Assembly: GCA_022059125.1 (NCBI GenBank)
Contig: JAEUWY010000012.1
Span: 2,418,001-2,482,000 of the forward strand
DNA from: Corynespora cassiicola
Lineage: Eukaryota > Ascomycota > Dothideomycetes > Pleosporales > Corynesporascaceae
Length of the DNA stretch: 64,000 nucleotides
Direction of reading: 5' to 3'
Of the stretch, positions 10,453-21,383 are shown one piece after another. A model generated the notes under the pieces. That model was not told the DNA's origin, searched no databases, and was given only the letters and a program-made list of their open reading frames with translations. Position 1 is the first letter of the stretch. Every line of letters starts with the position of its first letter. A program made the translations under genes and the position numbers.

Positions 10453-12638
10453 TTACTCCCTATCCAAACATGTCAGCAAAGTACCCAAAAGCCCTTCACG
10501 GGCATGAGAGGGGGAAATGTACTTACCCCAACTCGGCCCACCCATTGGCCATGCCCCACTCCCGCCCACCCCAGCCAGGATGATCAAGGGGCCTCACGCG
10601 AAACTGCGTGTGCGCCCAGTCCTGTCCCGGGGCGGCGGGAGCGGGCTGCCAGGCCGCGCCATGCCCCATGCCCTGCAGCCGCAGACCGTAGCGGGCGCCC
10701 GTCTCCTGGTCGGGCGAGAGCGGACGGGCCTGCGGGGTCGTCATGTCTTCCGACATGATAGACAGGTTGATCTGGGCCGGGTCGACGGCGGCGAACTCGG
10801 GGGACGCCGGGCGGTCGGGGTGCTGCAGGGTGGGTGCGACGTCCGGGTCGTTGATGAGCCATGCAGGGAGGTTGTATGGGTTTGGGTCCGGAATCGTCGG
10901 TGGCTGCGGGCGAGCTGCAGGCGCGGCAACTGTAGAAGCGAGTTTAGCGCTACTTCCTCGACGTGAACGAGACTTATGCCGCTTACTTGAAGCGGCGACC
11001 TCGGCCGGGGTGGGCCAGGCTGAGGTCTGTTGTGCCGCAATGTCGGGTTGACGGGCAGCGAGAGAAAGCGCGGCGTCATGAAAGCCGTGCTGTGGGCCAG
11101 GAGGGGCAGGGCTTCCGAATCCAGCATCTTCAGGATATATATCGGCGTCGGACGGACCAGGACCTTGATCAGTGCGGCGGGAAGTGCTGCGCACAAACCC
11201 ACCGACCAGGCCACGTCTAGCTCCACGTGCAGATCGGGTGCCTCCTCGTCCACGGAAGCCTGGGGCATTGGTGTATTGGGTGGTAGAAATGTCCAAGTCG
11301 ACGTGTTCCTGTAGAGGCCATCCGCCATGAGGCTGGGAAGCGGACGTGGTTTGACCAAAGCCTGGAGGTGGCGGGATCTGAGACTCAGGATCTCTAACGA
11401 ATCCGGGAGGGAGCGGCGGACCGTAGACGGGATTCCCACTAACTCCAATGGCCCCTGAAGTGTAAGGGGGCTGAGACTGATTGACAGCGGTAGTTGGAAG
11501 TTGGAGCGGCGGCAATCCCGAATAGACTACGTTTCTTCCCATGAACCGCAAAGGCTCGTGCTGAGTTGACTGATCTCCACGATTTCCTGCATTCCCAATG
11601 AGCTTAACTAGGTCGTCGGGCCTCAGCAATCTTGTCGAGGCTTGTTGAATCAGCTTACCATCCACGCCAACATATTTGGGATCGGACGCCTGCTGCAATG
11701 AAGTACTAACACCAGCACCAGCGACACCAGCACCTTGGGCTTGAGCACTTACTAGCTGGGCTCCTTCGACGTGAGAGCCAGCGGCAAGAGTATCAAAGGG
11801 AAGATTGGTTCGAGGCTGAGCACCATCACCAGCAATTGGGAGCCCAGCGACAGGAAGTCTAGCGGTAGGAGTGTCTCCAGGTTGGGCCCCATCGCCGTGA
11901 ACGCTGCCAAGACGAGCACCGCCGGCGTACGGGGATGTATACTGAGAAGCGCTGACATAAAGGCCTCCTGAATGAGTGCCTGGGAGATTGGAGCTGCCAG
12001 TGTGAGGAGTTGCAAGCTGTGAGCCACCTACATGGGCGCTGGGGGTGGATGTGGCTCGAGCGCGCATAGTACTGGAATGGGCACCTCCAATTTGAGCGCC
12101 ACTGGCAGGCTCAAGATTCAAATTTTGCCAGTCCTGAGCATCAAAGGCCGTAACACCTGAGTGATCACCAGCAGAACTGCCACCAATACTGAGGCGGTCC
12201 ATCCGTCCGGGAAGGAAGAGAGAAGGCTGCTGTTGTTCCAAAGGACGTTCTGTCAGATTATTAGTATGTGACCTATTAAAGCTGCTGATAGAAACGTACC
12301 ATTGCGTTGATTTCCGCTAGAGCCAGCAGCAAACTGCCAGGAGAAGGCAGAAGGATAAGGCTGACCATAGTAGGTACGTCGCATATTCTCGGAAAGACGC
12401 CTGGCTACAGAGGCGTCAGTAACTTGTTTGAATATTTCTGCAACAAAGACTAGCACTCACGCTCGCTAGTAGGGGCCATAGTGTAGGATACGACTGCAGG
12501 TGGAATAGATACACTCTCTCCGGCTGACCGAAAAGCCTGAGCTTCGGGAGCGAATGACGGTGCCTGGGGATTGAAAGTCGAAGCCTCTGGGTTGAATGAC
12601 GAGGTGCGCTGCGGCGATTTTGTCAGAGTAGGCGTCAT
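10453..12638 (-). CDS. Large disordered protein with overlapping PAM2-like motifs at its N-terminus
   Basis: Four proposed exons, 12638-12461, 12404-12300, 12249-10527 and 10459-10453, encode 670 residues. The last intron has a perfect GTAAGT donor, a CTGAC branch and a TAG acceptor, leaving a 7-nt terminal exon that ends the protein one residue later; unspliced, the frame would stop at 10523. Residues 15-36 form a heptad pattern F-x-P-x-A-x-x repeated three times, giving two overlapping matches to the PAM2 consensus (L/F-N-P-x-A-x-x-F-x-P), which binds the MLLE domain of poly(A)-binding protein. The middle is Gly/Ser/Thr/Ala-rich with degenerate repeats; there is a basic patch with KRHKSRSRRG and a conserved-looking C-terminus (ARYGLRLQGMGHG...). 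A role in mRNA metabolism is an inference from PAM2 only. The start was chosen at the ATG that places PAM2 near the N-terminus; the open frame upstream looks like leader sequence. Confidence 0.72.
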
Positions 12639-14261
12639 GACGCGAATAGTTTGAAGAACCAAAGATATGGGAGAGTTCGGAGAGAAGAAAGTAACTGGAT
12701 CAAGATACGAGGTGTTGTTGCTTGTATGACTTGACAAGTGAATGCTGCCCTGCTGCGCCAGCCTTAGTGCCCAAAAGACAGACAAACGACAGTTGGTCTG
12801 CGTCGAGCTCGCGGACACGACAAGACGGTGCAAAAGATTCGCCTCAAAGGAGAAGATCAACCGTGGCAAAGAGAATGGATAGGAAGGGAGCGGTTTAGAG
12901 AGGGAGATGGTGTTGCGGCAAAGATCCAAACATGATGTTGACGACTAAAATAGAATAACCAAGTGAGAGAGCGCGAACGTTCCCAAGAGGCATCGAAGTG
13001 AAGGCAAATTTAATTCTACGCGTGCGGAGGTAAGACTACAGAGTTGAGTTCGCGTCGCTGGGACATCAAACTTCCTTCCGCTCTCGACCTGCGTCTCCCC
13101 TCCGCCCCTCCACCACTCAGCTCGCCCATTGGCAACAACGACCAAAGGCCTACCCAAATCACTGCTGTCATCTACTTCCAGCATCATTCATTGAAGCTTG
13201 TCGATTGGCTAAGTTTACCCCCCGCTCAAGGCGAAGCGCGACCTCTTGTCTTGGACCTCAAAGCCATCTTGTCTCAAACCACCAAGCGCATCTTTGCCTT
13301 TTTGTCCCGTGTCAAAAAGTTCGCCAAACCATCTACGAACGCGCGATCAACATTGCGCTCAGGCACTTTGCCTCCAGCAATAGTCGAGCGTGTGCGCATT
13401 TCATCATCAATTACATCTCCGTCTCCAAGCGCTTCTTCTTCCGCTTTGATCCACCACGTCACCCACTGCAATCTAGCGCATCCTGGACCTTTTTCACTGC
13501 TTTCCTGTGGCAGAATCCTTACTGATCCACTCCTGCTTAGCTTTCCATACGACTTCGGCCTACTCTTTACTTTGGCTCCCAAGCGCAACCTTACACAGTA
13601 CAGCATCCAGCCCATATACTGCTTATTACTCTCTCCAGCTCGGCTCTCTCTATTCAGTTTGCGAGCACATCTTCTTTTCCACGCCAAGAGAATCCTCTCT
13701 TCCGCCACTAGCATATTCTCCCTTCGACTTCGATCACATCATCTCTTCAGTATCGAGCGTGTTTTCTCTCCAACCTCGAGCGCACTTCTGTCCCTGGCTT
13801 CGGGCGTATCTTCTCTTGGATCTGGAACATAGCCATCTTCCTAGCTGCGAGCGCATCTACTGTCACGAGCGCGAAGTCCTTACAGATTGGAGCAGAACGT
13901 CTCTTCTACTACAAGCGTAACCTATCACCAGCTTCAATCAGATCTTCTCTCTTTCTCTACAAGCGCATCAAGCCTCCGGATTCGAAAGGAAACCCTTCTT
14001 GGCTACAAGCAGGCCGTCATCCATAAGCAGCAACGCCGCCTTGGCCTCGCAACTTTGTCATTCCTGCTCTTAAAACCCAAGACCACCGAGTCGTAAGTCA
14101 CAGATGCACCATTCGCCGACAGAAAACTTAGTCTTCACCATCGCTGCAAACACTCCAAGGGGTATTCTGCGCAGGTTCGTCCACTCTTAGTTACTTGATC
14201 CCTCGAGGAATTTGTTCAATTATATTCCTCGGTCTTACAAAAGGTTAACACCCGAGACAGC
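12639..14261. other. Long intergenic/leader region with repeated GCGC-containing motif
   Basis: About 1.6 kb between divergent genes. A 262-codon open frame (13044-13832, +) exists, but its translation is low-complexity Ser/Leu/Arg. From about 13280 to 13990 a short degenerate motif of the form AGCGCATCTTCTCT recurs roughly a dozen times at irregular spacing (for example near 13284, 13427, 13663, 13757, 13777, 13848, 13963). It is more likely regulatory or 5' leader DNA than protein-coding. Confidence 0.4.
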
Positions 14262-15278
14262 ATGGTGGCGACCTCGCGGCCGCCCATACATGGGACGGTA
14301 TTTGCGACGGTCTGCGGGCACACAATGCATCCCTCGGCCCCACTCCACACTCCCCGTTGTATCGCCTGTGAGGTCTCGTGGGCCCGGGCGTGTGCGTATG
14401 ACGCCGCCATCACACTTGCCAGTGAGGTCTCGTGGGCCCGGGCGTGTGCGTATGACGCCGCCATCACACTTGCCAGTGAGGGTGGTCGACGCCCCATCGG
14501 GTACAGAAAGAGTGCGAAGTGGAGGAATGCTATTATCTCCTACGAAATTGCCCGTCGGAGACTAAGGCAAACGCTTACTAGGGCTCAGCTCCAGTGGGAG
14601 CGTGAGACGACTTGGGACTACCAGCACGAGGCATTTGCAAGAAACCAAGCTGACAAGGATGCGATGTGCACAGCGTGCACATATAGGAAGATGAGCCAGG
14701 TCGAGTACGGCAGCACAGCAACGGACCGGTCGATGGCCTGGTGGGAGCGGCCAGGTGCTCTGGCTGCCTCGCCAGGGCCGTCGACACCGCCCCGTGCCGG
14801 GGGGCGGGTGGTCCGTCGGCCAAAATCGACATCCTCACCAAAGTTACACTACCTGGTGAGCAGGATGCGGGCAACCAGGGGGGCCCAGAAGGCCCAGGAA
14901 GAGTTAGACCTTCGGCGGAGGACGACGGAGGCGGCCGTCCGGCGCAAGCACAAGCTGGGCCCGGAGAGGGTATTCGACGTGGAGGTGTGGGACTCTCCCG
15001 TCAATGCCCTCTCGAGCCGGGCCAGCTTCCAGTGCACCGTGGTCAAGAAGCGGGCCGACGAGCGTCGCGCCCGGGGCGGCCGTCTCCGTCCAAGCCCCGG
15101 CCCAAGTCCCCTCTCCCAATCGAGGAGCGTATCTGAGATCACCTTCGGCGAGCAGCTGCAGGCGGGCTACATGATCCGGGAGAAGGAGCATGAGCGAGAG
15201 CAACATCAGCTTGAAAAGGAGCTGGGGGTCGTCGAGGAGCAAATACGCTTCTTGTACCTCGTCGGACAAGCCAACTAA
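14262..15278 (+). CDS. Unknown basic protein with Cys motifs and an internal 18-residue duplication
   Basis: A single-exon frame of 338 residues that I do not recognise. Near the N-terminus it has CGHTMH, CIAC (residues about 18-36) and further on CTAC, so a zinc-binding segment is possible though not a standard finger. Residues about 37-54 and 55-72 are identical copies (EVSWARACAYDAAITLAS) made by a perfect 54-bp tandem duplication. The middle is rich in Arg and predicted helical. The C-terminus from about 300 to 332 is a charged coiled-coil-like helix (EKEHEREQHQLEKELG). Composition and sustained length favour a true gene, but no family supports it. It could be longer at the 5' end through an unseen exon. 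Confidence 0.6.
   Translation: MVATSRPPIHGTVFATVCGHTMHPSAPLHTPRCIACEVSWARACAYDAAITLASEVSWARACAYDAAITLASEGGRRPIGYRKSAKWRNAIISYEIARRRLRQTLTRAQLQWERETTWDYQHEAFARNQADKDAMCTACTYRKMSQVEYGSTATDRSMAWWERPGALAASPGPSTPPRAGGRVVRRPKSTSSPKLHYLVSRMRATRGAQKAQEELDLRRRTTEAAVRRKHKLGPERVFDVEVWDSPVNALSSRASFQCTVVKKRADERRARGGRLRPSPGPSPLSQSRSVSEITFGEQLQAGYMIREKEHEREQHQLEKELGVVEEQIRFLYLVGQAN
14370..14477 (+). repeat. Perfect 54-bp tandem duplication (2 copies) in coding sequence
   Basis: Unit 1 is 14370-14423 and unit 2 is 14424-14477. The copies appear identical, and the period is a multiple of three, so the frame is kept. Confidence 0.95.
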
Positions 15279-15743
15279 GACGACGAGGGGGATGGGGGAC
15301 GAGGACCAGGTGACTTGAGCTGACTGGCGAGTTTGGCGTATCACTGGCCTTCCAAGAAATACGTATTAACCCAAGTGGTTATACACAGTCACCGAGCGAA
15401 GAAGGGAAGAGATCTCAGTGTGAAGGCGCGAGATACCGAATCAAGTCACGGCAGAGGATTGATTAATGGGGCATATCCAATACCAGCAGCCTCTGCGGCG
15501 GTGAACAGAGACAAATAGTATCGGGTTCTATCTGGAGGGTGGCCATTCGATGCAAAGCGGAGATATGAGGGTGAGGATGGGAGAGATGAAATGGGGTGGA
15601 TGGCATGAAGTTGGGACGACAGCGCTAGCAGGGGCAGGGAGGCAGCTGGCGGACCAACGCCACATGTCTTGGCACGGCAGCTCCCATGGCCCAAACTTTT
15701 TGATACTCGGCCCTGCCTGGCATTGCGACACACCACCACCACC
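15279..15743. other. Intergenic/promoter of the PPIL2 gene
   Basis: 465 bp with no coding signal. Just before the start codon at 15744 is a run of CAC/ACC triplets (15731-15743), a typical A/C-rich fungal leader. Confidence 0.5.
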
Positions 15744-17429
15744 ATGGGCAAGGGAACCGACAAGCTCTACATCACCCACTCCGAGTGGTCCTCGGCCGAC
15801 AGCTTCGGCACCGCCCGCGGCGCCCGCACCGACAAGAACTCGGCCGCCGGCCTGGCCTCGACGTTCAAGCGCTTGCCCTTCAACTATTGCGCCGTCTCAC
15901 TGCAGCCCTTCACCGACCCCGTGTGCACCGAGTCGGGCACCATATTTGACCTCACCCACATCCTCACTTGGCTCTCCAAGCATCCCGACACCAACCCCGT
16001 CGACGGCTCCCCGCTGAAGCGCGCCGACCTCATCACCCTGCACTTTACCAAGAATGAGGACGGCGAGTATGTCGATCCCGTCACGTACAAGGTCTTCACC
16101 GACAACACGCACATTGTGGCACTGCGCAAGAGTGGCAATGTCTTCGCCTGGGACACGGTTGAGCGGCTGAACATCAAGGCCAAGAACTGGCGCGATCTGG
16201 TGAGCGACGACGAGTTTACGCGCAAGGACATCATTACGCTGCAGGACCCTCAAAACATTGAGGCCCGCGACTTTGGCTCGTATAAGCACATCAAGGACGG
16301 CGAGACCATTCTGCCCGACTCGGAGAGCAGCGTCAACACGAGCGCGTTGGGCAATGCGGCTAAGATCCTCAAAGCGAAGGAAGCCGTCGCAAAGGCGCGC
16401 GCAGACCGGCAAGCCAAGGCACAGGGAGCTGGAGCCGGCGCTTCAAAGGCCGTCGTTTCGTCCACAGGTGCAGCAGTCTCGAAATCGAAAGCCGCCCTCG
16501 CAAAGCCCGCCTACAATGCTGCCGTCTACACGTCCGGCAAGGCCGCCGCATCTTTCACATCAACCGGCGTAACACCGCACACCTCCGGCGAGCGCGCTCT
16601 CCTCTCCGACGAGGACTACATGCTAAAGCCCAAGCGTATCAAGCAATCAGGCTATGCGCGCATCTCGACGTCCCATGGAGACCTCAACATCGAGTTACTC
16701 CCCGAGTACGCGCCCCGCGCCGTATGGAACTTTGTCAAGCTCGCGAAAAAGGGCTACTACAAGGACACCATTTTCCACCGCAACATCAAAGGCTTCATGA
16801 TTCAGGGCGGTGACCCCACGGGCACAGGCCGCGGCGGCGAATCCATCTGGAAGAAACCCTTTGAGGACGAGTTCGAGGGCCCCAACCTGCACTCCTCCCG
16901 CGGAACCATCAGTATGGCCAACAAGGGAAAAAACACAAACACCTCGCAATTCTTCATCACATACCGCGCCCTGCCCCACCTCGATCGCAAGCACACCGTC
17001 TTCGCCCGCGTCGTCGGCGGCCTCGACACCACGCTCAAGCAAATGGAACTCGCCCCTGTCGGCGAAAAGGATCGCCCCGTCGACGACATTGAGATCTACG
17101 ACGTGGTCGTGTTTGTAGACCCCTTTGAGGAGTGGCAAAAGGAGCGCAAGAGCAAGGAGGACAAGGAGCGCGAGGAAGAAGAGATTCAGCGCCAGGGCGG
17201 GAGGGACGACGACAAGACGACGTGGACGGGGAAGCGCATACGGAGAGATGGCAAGGTTGAGAGCGAGGGCGATGGCGCGCGTGGCGTTGGCAAGTACCTG
17301 CAGGCTGCTAGGGAGCAGGCCAAGGCGCAGGACGAGGATGAGATTGTGGGATTCGTGGATGAGGAGGTGGAGCAGCCAGTCAAGAAAAAGGCCAAGACTA
17401 GTGGGTTTGGCAATTTCGATGCATGGTAG
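15744..17429 (+). CDS. PPIL2: U-box/cyclophilin peptidyl-prolyl isomerase-like 2
   Basis: A single exon of 561 residues. The start MGKGTDKLYITHSEW is the conserved N-terminus of the family, so the in-frame ATG 75 nt upstream is rejected. A modified U-box follows (NYCAVSLQPFTDPVCTESGTIFD split here; residues about 48-115), then a linker rich in Ala/Lys, and a cyclophilin domain from about residue 300 to 460 with FHRNIKGFMIQGGDP, ANKGKNTNTSQFFIT and the LDRKHTVFARVVGG segment. The Trp that confers strong cyclosporin binding in classical cyclophilins is replaced by His in the DRKH position. The C-terminus is charged and helical. In animals PPIL2 is a spliceosome-associated cyclophilin with U-box ubiquitin-ligase character; the fungal orthologue is a conserved single-copy nuclear protein. 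Confidence 0.96.
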   Translation: MGKGTDKLYITHSEWSSADSFGTARGARTDKNSAAGLASTFKRLPFNYCAVSLQPFTDPVCTESGTIFDLTHILTWLSKHPDTNPVDGSPLKRADLITLHFTKNEDGEYVDPVTYKVFTDNTHIVALRKSGNVFAWDTVERLNIKAKNWRDLVSDDEFTRKDIITLQDPQNIEARDFGSYKHIKDGETILPDSESSVNTSALGNAAKILKAKEAVAKARADRQAKAQGAGAGASKAVVSSTGAAVSKSKAALAKPAYNAAVYTSGKAAASFTSTGVTPHTSGERALLSDEDYMLKPKRIKQSGYARISTSHGDLNIELLPEYAPRAVWNFVKLAKKGYYKDTIFHRNIKGFMIQGGDPTGTGRGGESIWKKPFEDEFEGPNLHSSRGTISMANKGKNTNTSQFFITYRALPHLDRKHTVFARVVGGLDTTLKQMELAPVGEKDRPVDDIEIYDVVVFVDPFEEWQKERKSKEDKEREEEEIQRQGGRDDDKTTWTGKRIRRDGKVESEGDGARGVGKYLQAAREQAKAQDEDEIVGFVDEEVEQPVKKKAKTSGFGNFDAW

Positions 17430-19859
17430 ACTATGAATGGCATGGGCATGGGCTGCGTGCTGAAGGCATCGTGTATTAAAAGTTTTAAGACGCGGGAGAC
17501 GCGTCAATTGATACCCCTTTTCTTTGATCAAGAATCAAACAATTGAGTCTTTACCCGGTTACTGCTGAGTCTGAATGTAGATGTGGAAGAACACGAAAAA
17601 AAAAATTGGGCATGGATTAGGGTTCGTGACTGCCAATATGGGACCTTCCTGGTGCTGTGCTATAGTCATGATTAGTCATGGTGTGATTTTGTAGCTTGCT
17701 CTCTCCATTCGACAGCGAGAAGTATTCTACCCAAGACGAGAGAATAGCTACAACCTCTCTTGCATACCCATCGTTGCTTTGTCTCCCTTTAATTGTCTGA
17801 TGTTGAACTAATCTTACATCCAGCACACATCATCATCTATGCGCCCATCATTGTGTTTTCTACCTTTGGTCATTCTGTCACTTATTTCCTGGTTTGGAGG
17901 ATGGGAAAAGGCACTGATGTAGCGTGGAAGCTGACAAATAAAGGCCAAGGAAACAGAGATGAGTACTTAAACCACGCCGAGAGTACAAGGGCAAAATATA
18001 AAAAGACGAGATGCTAGCTGTCCAGGGTAGATAGATGTTGTTCTTAATTAATCTTTAAACCAGGGATATGAAGTCTGTAATCAGAGGATGTTCCAGCATG
18101 TGGTGAGAAATGAAGAAGGAATTGAAACGAGTTCCCAAGTGGAGGGGTGGGAAAGCATGTCTGCTGTCGGATATTACGAGGAAATTTTAATGGCGGCTGC
18201 CTCGGCTGGCTTTAACAGATACTATATGTATAGGCTAGGGCGTATGTTTGAGTCCGCATGAAACTTGCGCGGAATTCAGCCCTTGTAAGCTTCCTTTGAT
18301 TCGTCTCTTATGTTGATACGTGGAGTTACGACCACATAGAATCAGAAGGCCCCCATTATTGCAACACTTGAGCATGCTTTTCCCAGTACTGTCGGAAATC
18401 AGCAGAGTAAATTGAATCCTACAGGTAGCCAAGACATCTAGACATTGAATTATTGCAGGGTTTTCTTGAGAGAATTTCCCTGCTTCTTAAACCCGGCGCT
18501 ATGCGAGGTCAGTAGTGGAGTAGCGGAGTAGCGACTCAATCGGCACAAAAAACTGGCCAATGCCACGTATACGGACATCATACCCAAATCGCCCCGTTCC
18601 CGTCATACAAAGAGGGCCAAGAAGTCCACGGTTGGGTTGGCAATTTGCTTGGTTGGTTTTGCGCCCCACGTGGCGTTCAGATCTAAACGCCGAACTCTGT
18701 ACTTCCCTCGACCATCCAAACACTCGCTCCACTCTTTTGGTTCGGCGGAGATCTCCCAATGTACACCTTGGCACGTATATGATGAGTGGAATCGGCGCAG
18801 ATTTCCCATTCCCCACCCATAAGCACCGATAGAAGCGCCGGCAAATTACTGATTCTGGTATATGCAACTTTGCGAGGCTCAATTTTGCACACCAGCCGAC
18901 AGAAATGGCCGACGTGGCAGACCATGGGTGCGCTCGCCAAATCTCCTCTCCGGACATGTCATGCTGGCAGGACGACTCTCCTCCGGTGCGGCAAATTGCC
19001 AGTCAGGCAATATGGAGCAGAACAAGCACATAGCCGATATGCCGGCCGTCGCGTAGCGGAGCGCGCGTCCGTTGAATCCATCTTAAACACCAGGGCGCAA
19101 CGTCATGGCATCGCGAAAAACCGAGAGGGATCGCCGGTAGCCGCGAATCCTTACCACTGCCCGCATCCGCCCCGCGCGTACGCGTGCTAGCAAGGGAGGG
19201 GGAGAAAACTCACTTTCTCTTCCATTCCATCCACGGACCATGCAAGCAGTGCGAGCAAGGCAGGCCCAGCCAACCCTAGCCTGGACATGTGCGTTATCGC
19301 CGCTCCGGAACGGCTGCCCCATGGCAGATGGCGTTGCATTACATACTCTACGTGCATGTACAGTCAGCACAAGCCAAGCCCAATCATATGGCAAGGATCC
19401 TGAGGTCTAGTCTACCTCCCCTCGAAACAACCCCGCCAGCCCAGACAGGAGAGGAATATCAGCCAGGTGGAAAGCAGAGGCGGGGTGTTTGGTTGCGTCT
19501 GGTCTCACGGAGGAACCCGTGGAAGCCGCGGACCAACCATCGCGCAGGACGGCGAGGTACACGCCAATCACAGGACGGGCCGACAACACCCCACCATGAT
19601 GTAGAGTTAATGGTTATGTCACCATGAAGGGGGAGTTAATCGGGGTTTGCTGATAAATACAAGGTGCTTTTGGTCGTCGGATCGCTGCGTGGTGGGTATA
19701 AAGGGCGTGCTGGGGGGCATTCCAAGGTTTCAGATCGAGTTGATTGCTTTTGACCTTGTTGATCTCGACGAGAGGGCCTAAGCTCAGTACCACATCTTTC
19801 TTACGAACTTGATTTGTTTTTTTGTCTCTTTCCGACCAACACGATACCGAAAAGACACA
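17430..19859. other. Long intergenic region, nothing coding recognised
   Basis: About 2.4 kb. Open frames are below 155 codons and overlap on several strands, without family motifs. The right end is the promoter of the alcohol dehydrogenase gene. Confidence 0.5.
19697..19702 (+). promoter_or_regulatory. TATA box candidate of the alcohol dehydrogenase gene
   Basis: A perfect TATAAA lies 163 bp upstream of the start codon, in a GC-rich context and followed by a CT-rich stretch. Position and sequence fit a core promoter element, but this is not proof. Confidence 0.5.
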
Positions 19860-21383
19860 ATGGCTCCTTCGATCCCAAAGACGTGCCGTGCGGTGGTGCT
19901 CGAGGGCCCCGGTGCGCCGTGGGCCATCAAAGAGGTTCCCGTCCATGAGCCGGGGCAAGGCGAGGTACGTTGTGATACTGGCCGTTTTTGGTTTAGCTAG
20001 CCTTGCCGAATTCGACAGTCGGTATCTATTGGCTGTACTCAGATTCCCGGACGGTTGGAGAGCTCCAGGAGCTTGTATCACCAAATACCACCAAAGCTAT
20101 TCGTGGCAACTGCTGACAAGCCTCGTGACAGGTCCTGATCAAGGTACACGCCTGTGGTGTATGCCACTCGGACTCGTTCTTGCAGCAAGGTGCTTTCGGG
20201 CCGCTGTGAGTTCACATGCAGAGATCTTATCGATACGCCGGCTTATAAGAAATAGTGGGACCTTTCCTCGTATTCCCGGCCATGAGGTCATTGGAACGGT
20301 TGTCGCGGTTGGTCCTGGCGAGAAGAAGTGGAAGGTCGGCGACCGCGTCGGTGGACCATGGCACGGCGCCCATGACGGAACCTGCAAGGCATGCAACCGC
20401 GGCCTTTTCCAGATTTGCGAGAATGAGCTGGTCAACGGCGTGAACAGAGATGGCGGATGTAAGCACCCGCTCACCCCAAGATCGAACTCCCTCATCTGCA
20501 TCAACACGGCTGGTTGCCTGACTGGGCTGGTAAAGCTTTCTTTCTAGCTGCAGATCTTGGACTATCCCACAACGGGTTCTGATGGCAATGGATATGACTG
20601 CTGACAGCATCACTTAGATGCAGAGTACTGCACCCTCCGCACAGAGGCCACCGTTCGGGTCCCAGCTGATGTCGACCCCGCCGATTATGCACCATTGCTG
20701 TGCGCTGGAGTAACCACATACAACTCTTTGAGGAATATGAACATCACGGCGGGTGATGTTGTAGCGGTGCAGGGCCTCGGAGGGTTGGGCCATTTGGCTG
20801 TCCAGTATGCACGCAAGATGGGTTTCCGCACCGTGGCCTTGTCCTCGAGTGATTCCAAGAGGGAGTTTGCCAAGAAGCTCGGAGCGAACGACTACATTGA
20901 CACCAGCAAAGAGAGTGCGGCCGAGGCTTTGCAGAAGTTGGGCGGCGCAAGCTGTATCATTGTGACTGCTCCGAACCCACAGATTATGGGACCCCTCGTT
21001 GCTGGCTTGGGACCTCTTGGAAAGCTTTTGATCCTTGCCCGTAAGTGTCGAAAACATGTTCCTTGCATGGAGTATCCTCTATGGCTAGGTGGCAAGCTAA
21101 CCCGGTGACAGCGGTGGGGGAGGTGCCCGTGGATACGGTAGGGCTCATCATGAAGGTATGCGCGTGGCGTCCTTTACCTGAACATGGCTAACCAGGATAG
21201 GGAGCATCGGTTCACGGCTGGCCGTCGGGCCACGCCCTCGACTCGGAGGAAGCCATTTCGTTTGCGCAGCACCAAGGTGTAGAGTGCATGGTGGAGAAGT
21301 TCCCCTTCGACAAGGTCGAGGAGGCAGTCAAGCACATGGAGTCTGGCAAGGTCCGATTCAGGAGCGTCCTGGTGATGGATTAG
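19860..21383 (+). CDS. Zinc-dependent alcohol dehydrogenase (MDR superfamily)
   Basis: Six exons: 19860-19964, 20132-20205, 20256-20458, 20618-21040, 21112-21155 and 21201-21383; the spliced product is 343 residues and every phase agrees. Catalytic zinc ligands are in CGVCHSD and PGHEVIG. The structural zinc lobe reads HDGTCKACNRGLFQIC, with three Cys and an Asp where the first Cys usually stands. The cofactor fold shows GLGGLGHLAVQYA, the GxGxxG-type NAD(P)-binding turn. The family oxidises or reduces primary alcohols/aldehydes in the cytosol. Overall layout is that of fungal AdhP-like enzymes. A TATA box lies 163 bp upstream. Introns carry CTGAC/CTAAC branch sites. Confidence 0.93.

Noticed and set aside
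13044..13832. 262-codon frame in the 12.6-14.3 kb gap
   Set aside because: Low-complexity Ser/Leu/Arg translation explained by the repeated CT-rich motif; no supported start or family.
14262..14480. Identical 18-residue repeats as a sign of a sorting or effector repeat protein
   Set aside because: There are only two copies, generated by a simple DNA duplication; no signal peptide or repeat family supports an effector role.
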